Source: GCA-020356105 sp041602815 (GTDB taxonomy: Bacteria; Pseudomonadota; Alphaproteobacteria; UBA8366; JADFVY01). Taken from it: a stretch of DNA of 23,057 bases. Position 1 is the first letter of the stretch. Each line of letters starts with the position of its first letter. This document shows positions 17,731-23,057 of the stretch, piece by piece. Location of the stretch: assembly GCA_041602815.1 (NCBI GenBank), contig JBFIFO010000053.1, forward strand, positions 1 to 23,057. The letters are read 5' to 3'. A program made the position numbers and the translations under genes. The notes beneath the pieces were generated by a model. It was not told where the DNA came from. It searched no databases and saw nothing but the letters and a program-made list of their open reading frames with translations.

Positions 17731-18666
17731 TCAGCTCGAATGCAGCGCCGTCAGGGTCCGCTGCAGCAGGATGACGGCATTGCGCCACACCGCGTTCCGC
17801 CAGGCGGGGTCGCTGGGAAACAGCAGGGGGCGCGGATCCGGCACCGCTTCACCCCGTGGCCGGATGGTGAGGGTGTCCAGCACCGACATCATGGAGTAGG
17901 TCCCGAACGCGGCCGAGAATGCCGTTATCTCAGCTTCCGGCAGGCGGCGGATCAGCCCGGTCGACAGCGCGTCCGGCTGCTGCGGGGCTGTCGCTCGCGC
18001 GTCGGATGGTTCGCCGAGCCCGAACCACGACCGGACGCGCCGCGCGCCCGCGCTGTCGGGCGGGTGACAGGGCGCGATCTCTGCCTCGCCGAATGGGCCG
18101 AGGCCGACCCGGATGTCCGCGAACGCGATGCGACCGACGGCCGCCGAGCTGAGCCACTTCACAAGGTCGTCCAGGACGGCGCCGGGATAGCCCGCAATCG
18201 TCTGCGCGTCCGCCTGCGCCAACGGCTTGCCCATCGAATCGACGCCCTTGCGTCGTGCGTATTCGGCGTATCGCTTCTCGACCTTGGCCAGCAGGTCGTC
18301 CTCCCATTCCGGCGGCGGCCCGCCGACGGTCTCCGCGTCCCCGCCCGCAGGCGGCACCGGGCCGTGATGCACGAGGAGGATCGCCGTATCGTGCGGCAGG
18401 TGGGCGGTCGCGAACTCCTTGAGCCAGCCGACCAAAATGGCCGAACAACACAGCGCATCGGCCTGACGGTCGCCGCCGCAGACGACCAGCATGTGACGCG
18501 CAGCGGGATCCCCCAGCCGCACCGAATCCGCAAGCGGCGCGCGGGATACGCCGGGCGCCGCCGGTGCCCGGTAGGCCTGGGGAAGCAGGCGCAGCGCGCG
18601 GCACGCCGACAGGAATTTCCCGCGTGCGCTCTGGTAGTCGTCGGCGAAATACGTCTCGGGGTCCAT
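17731..18666 (-). CDS. DUF2817 (M14-like peptidase fold) protein, catalytic residues lost
   Basis: 311 residues. The whole chain follows the DUF2817 family: FADDYQSARGKFLSA at the start, LGDPAARHMLVVCGG, CCSAILVGWL, VGRIAFADIRVGLGPFGEAE, HPPDSAGARRVRSWFG, and FGTYSMMSVLDTL near the end. At the family's metal and catalytic positions it differs. The usual THGVEG becomes DRQADA (Arg67 for the His, Asp70 for the Glu), the DFHTG motif becomes DIRVG (Arg186 for the third His), and the ALEYGT glutamate becomes Ala253 in SAAFGT. The NPYG and N-x-DLNRNF segment is also missing. It is thus probably not a zinc peptidase, though the reading frame is intact. The ATG at 18666 begins the conserved part; an ATG at 18729 is an alternative. 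Divergent from the TPR gene. Family motifs are from memory, not a search. Confidence 0.8.
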   Translation of the reverse strand: MDPETYFADDYQSARGKFLSACRALRLLPQAYRAPAAPGVSRAPLADSVRLGDPAARHMLVVCGGDRQADALCCSAILVGWLKEFATAHLPHDTAILLVHHGPVPPAGGDAETVGGPPPEWEDDLLAKVEKRYAEYARRKGVDSMGKPLAQADAQTIAGYPGAVLDDLVKWLSSAAVGRIAFADIRVGLGPFGEAEIAPCHPPDSAGARRVRSWFGLGEPSDARATAPQQPDALSTGLIRRLPEAEITAFSAAFGTYSMMSVLDTLTIRPRGEAVPDPRPLLFPSDPAWRNAVWRNAVILLQRTLTALHSS

Positions 18667-18729
18667 CGTCTTTTTGCCGCTACGGCCCGGACCGCACGTT
18701 ACCGTTGCGACGGGGGCGATGCGAGTCAT

Positions 18730-18758
18730 TTGCCGTCTTGCGGAAAGCGGTCCATATT
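18730..18758 (+). promoter_or_regulatory. Promoter of the TPR protein gene, possibly leaderless
   Basis: TTGCCG (18730-18735), a 17-base spacer and CATATT (18753-18758). The -10 ends 6 bases before the ATG at 18765, so the usual start point would be the A of the ATG. The intervening bases contain GGAG, too close to the ATG to be a normal ribosome site. Confidence 0.45.
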
Positions 18759-18764
18759 CGGAGC

Positions 18765-19322
18765 ATGCAGCGATTTTTCGGAGTGTTGATTGCCGCGGCT
18801 ATGGGCGCGGCCCTGTATGCCCCGGCGGCCGCAGACCAGACCGACCCGCGGCTGGACGATCTGTTTGCCGGGCTGAAGGCGACGGGCAGTGCGCGCGAAG
18901 CTCATGAAATCGAGCAGATGATCTGGTTCATCTGGTCACGCTCGTCGTCGGCCGGCGCCAACCTGATGCTGCGGCAGGGCACGCAGTACATGAACGAAGG
19001 CAGGCACGAGGCCGCCGAGGCGAACTTCGATGCCGTGGTCGAGCTGGCACCGGATTTCGCGGAGGGCTGGAACAAGCGGGCGACGGTCCGCTACCTGAGG
19101 GGCGACTACCAGGGATCGATCGACGACATCAAGCGCACGCTGGCACTCGAACAACGGCATTTCGGAGCGCTGTCCGGCCTGGGGCTGATCTACGATGCAA
19201 TGAACGAGAAGAAAGCGGCGATCGAGGCGTTCCGTGCGGCACTCGCCATCAACCCGCACATGGAGAACATCGACGACCGGCTGAAGGAACTGGTCAAGGA
19301 AGTCGAGGGCGTGGAGCTCTGA
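18765..19322 (+). CDS. Secreted TPR-repeat protein
   Basis: 185 residues. A signal peptide (MQRFFGVLIAAAMGAALYAP, cleavage after AAA near residue 23) exports it to the periplasm. The rest is helical, with about three tetratricopeptide-type repeats: EGRHEAAEANFDAVVELAPD, then FAEGWNKRATVRYLRGDYQG with IDDIKRTLALEQ, then FGALSGLGLIYDAMNEKKAA with IEAFRAALAINP. TPR proteins are scaffolds; no catalytic motif is visible and the partner is unknown. The start is fixed by the signal peptide and by the -10 element 6 bases upstream. It is divergent from the DUF2817 gene with a 98-bp shared region and ends before a large hairpin region. Confidence 0.88.
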   Translation: MQRFFGVLIAAAMGAALYAPAAADQTDPRLDDLFAGLKATGSAREAHEIEQMIWFIWSRSSSAGANLMLRQGTQYMNEGRHEAAEANFDAVVELAPDFAEGWNKRATVRYLRGDYQGSIDDIKRTLALEQRHFGALSGLGLIYDAMNEKKAAIEAFRAALAINPHMENIDDRLKELVKEVEGVEL

Positions 19323-19332
19323 ATCACCGGCC

Positions 19333-19362
19333 CTGGAGCATTATCCGTTTCGTTCGCTCCAG
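19333..19362. terminator. Hairpin after the TPR gene
   Basis: CTGGAGC (19333-19339) and GCTCCAG (19356-19362), a perfect 7-bp stem with a 16-base loop, starting 11 bp after the TPR stop codon. No T tract follows. It lies directly against a larger hairpin. Confidence 0.4.
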
Positions 19363-19427
19363 CCCGCTCCGCCACCCGGCCGCCCACAATGTAAGATACC
19401 GTTGGGTGGCCGGGTGGGGGGAGCGGG
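19363..19427. repeat. Large imperfect inverted repeat between convergent genes
   Basis: The arm at 19363-19385 pairs with 19404-19427 over about 23 bp, with one G-T type mismatch and one bulged base, enclosing an 18-base A+T-richer loop (19386-19403). It sits between the convergent TPR and pyruvate kinase genes. It may act as a bidirectional terminator without a T tract, or be a palindromic intergenic repeat that recurs elsewhere in the genome. Confidence 0.6.
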
Positions 19428-19459
19428 CCGGTGCCGATTCCACGTAAGTGAGTGATTTT

Positions 19460-20881
19460 CTAGCCCTTGTGGACGCGGGCGATCCGCAGGATGTTGGTGG
19501 TTCCCGGGGTGCCGAACGGAACCCCGGCGGTGATCACGATGCGCTCTCCGGCTTCGGCGAAACCGTACGTAAGTGCCGCTGCCGACGCCTTCCGTTCCAT
19601 GTCTGGGAAGCTGCGCGCGTCGGCGGTGTGAATCGACCGGACGCCCCAGACGACGGCCAGCCGGCGCGCCGTCGCCAGTTTCGGTGTCAGCCCCATGATC
19701 GGCACATCGGGCCGCTCGCGGGCGATCCGCATGGTCGTCGAGCCCGACGAGGTATAGGTCACGATGCCCCTGGCCGACAATGTGTGGGCCGCCTGGCGCG
19801 CTGCGGCGCTGATAGCGTCGGCCGAGGTCGCCTCCGGGTCGACGCGTTCGGCATCCATGATCTTCCAGTACAGCGGGTCCTGTTCCACGCGGCCGATGAT
19901 CCGGTCCATGATGGCTGCGGCCTCGACCGGATACTCGCCGCTCGCCGTTTCCGCCGACAGCATCACCGCATCGGCGCCGTCGTAGACCGCCGTGGCGACG
20001 TCCGAGGCTTCGGCCCGGGTCGGCGTCGGCGCGTGCACCATCGATTCCAGCATCTGTGTTGCCACGACCACGGGACGGCCGATCGTGCGGCAGGCGCGCA
20101 GGATGCGCTTCTGCATCACGGGCACGTCCTCCGGCGGCATCTCGACGCCGAGATCGCCGCGCGCCACCATGATGCCGTCGCAAAGCTCGACGATTTCGTT
20201 CAGCCGGTCCAGCGCGGCCGGTTTCTCGAGCTTGGCCATGATGGCACAGCGCCCGCGAACGATCTGCCGCGCTTCGGCGATGTCCTCGGGCCGTTGGACG
20301 AAGCTGAGCGCCACCCAGTCGATGCCGAGACGCAGCGCGAACCGCAGGTCGGCGCGGTCCTTCTTCGTGATCGGCGTGAGCGGCAGCACGACACCGGGCA
20401 CGTTGACGCCCTTGCGATCGGAGAGCGTGCCGCCGGTGACGACGCGCGTGTCCGCGAAGGCCGGACCGCATTTCGAGACCTTCAGCCGGATGCGCCCGTC
20501 ATCCAGGAGCAGCTGCGACCCCTTGCGCAGCATCTGGAAGATCTCCTTGTGCGGCAGGCAGACGCGCCTGGTGTCGCCGGGCGTCTTGTCGAGGTCGAGA
20601 CGGAATGCCTTGCGCGGCTCAAGCTCAACCTCGTTGTCGCGGAAGACGCCGACCCGGAGCTTGGGCCCCTGCAGATCGGCGAGCACCGCGGTTGGCCGGC
20701 CGAGACGCTTTTCCGTGTCGCGGATGATGTCATGGCGGCTGCGGTGGTCGTCTTGGCTGCCGTGGCTGAAATTCAGGCGGAAGACGTCGACACCGGCGCG
20801 GAACAGCGCCTCGATCACCTCTGGCGATGAACTGGACGGGCCGAGCGTGGCGACGATCTTTGTGTGATGTTGACGAACCAT
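19460..20881 (-). CDS. pyk: Pyruvate kinase
   Basis: 473 residues, the usual bacterial length. It converts phosphoenolpyruvate and ADP to pyruvate and ATP, the last step of glycolysis. It starts TKIVATLGPSSSSPEVI, with RLNFSHG (about 35-41), ADLQGPKLRVG (about 68-78), the catalytic lysine in IMAKLEKP (Lys218), and the metal-binding VARGDLGVEMP (about 239-249), then ATQMLESM and DGADAVMLSAETASGEYPVE. The C-terminal domain has SSGSTTMRIARERP and AGVPFGTPGTTN. The ATG at 20881 directly begins the conserved region. The transporter gene ends 128 bp upstream on the same strand; co-transcription is possible but not indicated by tight spacing. Confidence 0.97.
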   Translation of the reverse strand: MVRQHHTKIVATLGPSSSSPEVIEALFRAGVDVFRLNFSHGSQDDHRSRHDIIRDTEKRLGRPTAVLADLQGPKLRVGVFRDNEVELEPRKAFRLDLDKTPGDTRRVCLPHKEIFQMLRKGSQLLLDDGRIRLKVSKCGPAFADTRVVTGGTLSDRKGVNVPGVVLPLTPITKKDRADLRFALRLGIDWVALSFVQRPEDIAEARQIVRGRCAIMAKLEKPAALDRLNEIVELCDGIMVARGDLGVEMPPEDVPVMQKRILRACRTIGRPVVVATQMLESMVHAPTPTRAEASDVATAVYDGADAVMLSAETASGEYPVEAAAIMDRIIGRVEQDPLYWKIMDAERVDPEATSADAISAAARQAAHTLSARGIVTYTSSGSTTMRIARERPDVPIMGLTPKLATARRLAVVWGVRSIHTADARSFPDMERKASAAALTYGFAEAGERIVITAGVPFGTPGTTNILRIARVHKG

Positions 20882-21009
20882 GGTTTCCGATTGTTTCTCA
20901 TTCGGTCGGACGGGCCGGGAAGCACAGGGTGAACGTGCCGGATCCGCGGCCGCGGATTAGCGGACAGGTTAGCAACTTCGCGGCATCTGTCACGCCCGCA
21001 ATCGCAGCG

Positions 21010-21915
21010 TCAGCGGCTGCCGCGGCGCGCCAGCACGATGCCCCAGAGGATCACCGCGCCGCCCGTTGCCTGCCAGGGGGTTACCGCTTCCGCAAGTACG
21101 ACCCACGCCAGCGCCGCCGCCGCGACCGGTTCGAGCAACAGGCCGACCGAGGAGAAGCCGGGCCGCAGATGCGCCAGCGCGTATGCGATCAATCCCTGAC
21201 CGGCGGCGTGCGACAGCAGCGCAAGGCCGACCAGCATGGCCCAGCCGTAAAGGGTGACAGCGACCAGGTCCTCGCCCATGATCCAGGCGACCGGCAGCAG
21301 GACGGCGGCGGTGCCGACCGACCCCCAGGTCATGATCGTTGCCGCCGAAAAGCCGGCGCGCAGCCGCGAGATCGCAAGGATGTAGCAGGCCAGGAACATA
21401 GCGGTGACGATGCCGAACAGGTCGCCCAGCAGATTGCCCGGTTCGACGGCAAGGCTGCCGCCGGCCAGAAGGGCGGCCCCGGCCAACGCGAGACCCATCC
21501 CCGCCAGGTAGAGACGCGTGACCCTGTGGGCGAACAGCAACCACGCACCCAAGGTGACGAAGATCGGGGCCGCATTGGCGAACAGGGTCGCATTGGCGAC
21601 GCTGGTGTGGAGGATGGACAGGTGCCAGAACGCAAGGTCGCCGGCAAAGAAGGCGCCGGCCAGCAGCAACTGCAGGTAATCGCGAGTGTGGGCGGGCCGC
21701 CGGCTAGCCGGGTCCTGCCGCCGGTCGACCGCCAGCCACAGGGCCAGCACGGGGATCGCCAGGAACGGCCTGTAGAACGCGGTCGCCATGGGGCCGAGCT
21801 CGCTGAGCCGCACGAAGATCGGCGATGCACCCACCAGCACCGCACCCAGCAGAAGGGCGGCCAGGGCCGGCCGGTCGGCGGGCTTCACCTGCGGCAGTGA
21901 GAGGCGGTCGGTCAT
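21010..21915 (-). CDS. EamA-family (DMT superfamily) transporter
   Basis: 301 residues with ten hydrophobic segments in two EamA repeats. The first opens ALAALLLGAVLVGASPIFVRLSELGPMATAFYR and contains FWHLSILHTSVANATLFANAAPIFVTLGAWL; the second contains ALLSHAAGQGLIAYALAHLRPG and LLEPVAAAALAWVVLAEAVTPWQATGGAVIL, the usual signature near TM8-9. These inner-membrane proteins export metabolites such as amino acids or take up small solutes; the substrate cannot be predicted. The start at 21915 has only a weak ribosome site. It is divergent from the amidohydrolase gene, with 124 bp between. Confidence 0.9.
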   Translation of the reverse strand: MTDRLSLPQVKPADRPALAALLLGAVLVGASPIFVRLSELGPMATAFYRPFLAIPVLALWLAVDRRQDPASRRPAHTRDYLQLLLAGAFFAGDLAFWHLSILHTSVANATLFANAAPIFVTLGAWLLFAHRVTRLYLAGMGLALAGAALLAGGSLAVEPGNLLGDLFGIVTAMFLACYILAISRLRAGFSAATIMTWGSVGTAAVLLPVAWIMGEDLVAVTLYGWAMLVGLALLSHAAGQGLIAYALAHLRPGFSSVGLLLEPVAAAALAWVVLAEAVTPWQATGGAVILWGIVLARRGSR

Positions 21916-22004
21916 GCCCGATCTATTCCGATGTGCTGGTCATTGCATGCCGGTGTAGCCCGGGCAGGCCGAGGGGTGCAATGGGACAGGGGCGACGCTG
22001 GTCA

Positions 22005-22033
22005 CTTTTCGATCGATCGATTTCCGCTATATT
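22005..22033 (+). promoter_or_regulatory. Candidate -10 element of amidohydrolase gene, possibly leaderless
   Basis: TATATT at 22028-22033 ends 6 bases before the ATG at 22040. The -35 region 17 bases upstream (CTTTTC, 22005-22010) is poor. A GATC-GATC repeat at 22011-22019 forms the spacer. As with the TPR gene, the predicted start point coincides with the ATG. Confidence 0.35.
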
Positions 22034-22039
22034 GGAGCC

Positions 22040-22873
22040 ATGATCGGCACCGTACCCAGACAGGGCAGCGGCAGGGACCTGTTGGGTCCGGACGACCCGC
22101 CCGCCGTTACCGTGGCAAATCCCGATGGCGGAGCGCCGGCCGTCCTGCTGTGCGACCATGCCAGCAATCGCGTGCCGGCGGCGCTCGACGATCTCGGGCT
22201 CGACGAGGCAGCGCGATCGCGGCATATCGCCTGGGACATCGGCGCCGCGGAGGTCACCCGCCACCTGGCGGAACTGCTCGATGCCCCCGCCCTGTTGTCG
22301 GGTTATTCGCGGCTGGTCATCGACTGCAACCGCAGTGTCGACGATCCGACCGCAATGCGCCAGATCAGCGACGGGACCGTCGTGCCGGGCAACCGCGGTC
22401 TGGACGAGGCTGCGCGGGCGCAGCGTGCGGCGGTGTGTTACTGGCCGTATCACAGTGTGGTCACCGCGACCATCGAACGGGTCGCGGCACGCGGGTTCGT
22501 GCCGGCGATCATCTCCATCCACACCTGTACACCGGTGATGAAGGGGTTCGAGCGGCCCTGGCACGTCGGCGTCCTCTCCAACGTCGACCGCCGGATGGCG
22601 GATCTCCTGATCGCCGAGCTGGCCCGCGACACGGCCCTGTGCATCGGCGACAACCAGCCCTATTCCGGGCTCGACCCGCACGGCTACTCGATCGAGACGC
22701 ATGCATTGCCCGCCGGCCGGCCCAATGTCCTTCTGGAGATCCGCCAGGACCTCGTCGACACCCAGCACGGGGCGCGGCACTGGGCGATGCTGATCGGTAC
22801 GGCAGTTCAGGCGGTCATGGCGCATCCCGATCTGCTGCCAGCGATCGGAACGGAAGTGCGTGCGGCGTCATGA
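22040..22873 (+). CDS. N-formylglutamate amidohydrolase family protein
   Basis: 277 residues of the FGase fold, distantly like zinc carboxypeptidases. Visible motifs are LLCDHASNRVP (about 36-46), SRLVIDCNRS (about 90-99), YWPYH (about 134-138), IISIHTCTPVMKG (about 157-169), NQPYSG (about 205-210) and LLEIRQDL (about 231-238), in family order and with the His and Glu residues intact. Classical members hydrolyse N-formylglutamate in histidine breakdown, but no hut gene is nearby and this subgroup often lies beside a carboxylate-amine ligase, as here. The substrate may therefore be a different acyl or amide conjugate (inference). The ATG at 22040 has only a very close GGAG. Its TGA overlaps the next start by four bases. 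Confidence 0.88.
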   Translation: MIGTVPRQGSGRDLLGPDDPPAVTVANPDGGAPAVLLCDHASNRVPAALDDLGLDEAARSRHIAWDIGAAEVTRHLAELLDAPALLSGYSRLVIDCNRSVDDPTAMRQISDGTVVPGNRGLDEAARAQRAAVCYWPYHSVVTATIERVAARGFVPAIISIHTCTPVMKGFERPWHVGVLSNVDRRMADLLIAELARDTALCIGDNQPYSGLDPHGYSIETHALPAGRPNVLLEIRQDLVDTQHGARHWAMLIGTAVQAVMAHPDLLPAIGTEVRAAS

Positions 22874-23057
22874 ACCGGGACAGCACGGCAGGTTTTACCA
22901 TCGGGATCGAGGAGGAGTATCTCCTCGTCGATCCGCATACCGGCGCCCTGGCCGACGATCCGACCGAGGAGATCCTCGCCGAATGTGCGGCCGGGGTCGA
23001 CGACAGCATCGGGCTGGTGGTGCCGGAGTTCCTGCGGGCGCAGGTCGAAGTGGGCAC
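22870..23057 (+). CDS. GCS2/YbdK-type carboxylate-amine ligase (3' end outside window)
   Basis: The first 62 residues are visible. FTIGIEEEYLLVDPHTGAL at about 9-27 is the signature start of the glutamate-cysteine ligase family 2 (YbdK) proteins, which join a carboxylate to an amine using ATP. ATG at 22870 overlaps the amidohydrolase stop (ATGA), so the two are translationally coupled. YbdK of E. coli has weak glutamate-cysteine ligase activity; the natural substrate of most members is unknown. The paired hydrolase suggests a make-and-break couple acting on one amide-linked compound (inference). Confidence 0.88.
   Translation, partial: MNRDSTAGFTIGIEEEYLLVDPHTGALADDPTEEILAECAAGVDDSIGLVVPEFLRAQVEVG

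Noticed and set aside
22010..22020. GATC tandem repeat as methylation or iteron signal
   Set aside because: Only a few units, and a single place; treated as promoter spacer.

Overview
The window is about 23 kb of G+C-rich, densely coded bacterial chromosome. It suggests an alphaproteobacterium, possibly Rhodospirillales-like. That placement is inferred from the short 41-residue, zinc-ligand-poor L36 protein, a complete glcDEF set, a CueR/HmrR-type copper promoter and overall base composition; no rRNA or taxonomic marker gene is present. I see no tRNA, rRNA, CRISPR array, insertion sequence or phage gene. Most of the window looks like ordinary metabolic chromosome, with a few odd spots.

Layout. 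(1) 1-2700, minus strand: a secreted ethylbenzene-dehydrogenase-type heme-binding protein followed by a methyl-accepting chemotaxis protein that runs off the left edge. Upstream lies a 535-bp gene-free stretch containing an A+T-rich patch. (2) 3236-6653: an unrecognised Cys-bearing small protein (minus), then an acetylpolyamine amidohydrolase (plus). Next comes a perfect CueR-type operator/promoter driving a His-rich membrane-anchored c-type cytochrome and, probably in the same transcript, a DadA-like FAD oxidoreductase. (3) 6862-9483: a cold-shock protein converging on a PAS-containing sensor histidine kinase without a neighbouring response regulator, then rpmJ with a clear promoter and terminator. 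(4) 9567-13695: glcD-glcE-glcF, the three subunits of glycolate oxidase. (5) 13752-16303, minus: a tryptophanase followed by a SAM-dependent methyltransferase whose reading frame is broken at a run of six C (six G on the plus strand). (6) 16476-19322: an alpha/beta-hydrolase-OsmC fusion, a DUF2817 (M14-like) protein that has lost all its expected zinc and catalytic residues, and a secreted TPR protein divergent from it. (7) 19333-21915: a large hairpin region, pyruvate kinase and an EamA-type transporter (both minus). (8) 22040-23057: an N-formylglutamate amidohydrolase overlapping a GCS2/YbdK-type carboxylate-amine ligase that runs off the right edge.

How the genes relate. Several neighbours look functionally coupled. 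GlcDEF oxidise glycolate to glyoxylate. The cytochrome and FAD oxidoreductase share a copper-responsive promoter. Tryptophanase and the methyltransferase share a strand and probably a transcript, so the second may once have acted on indole or a relative. The amidohydrolase and ligase are translationally overlapped. The points most worth a second look are the CueR promoter in front of a cytochrome, the pseudo-peptidase, the frameshifted methyltransferase beside tryptophanase, and two genes whose -10 element sits exactly where a leaderless mRNA would start.
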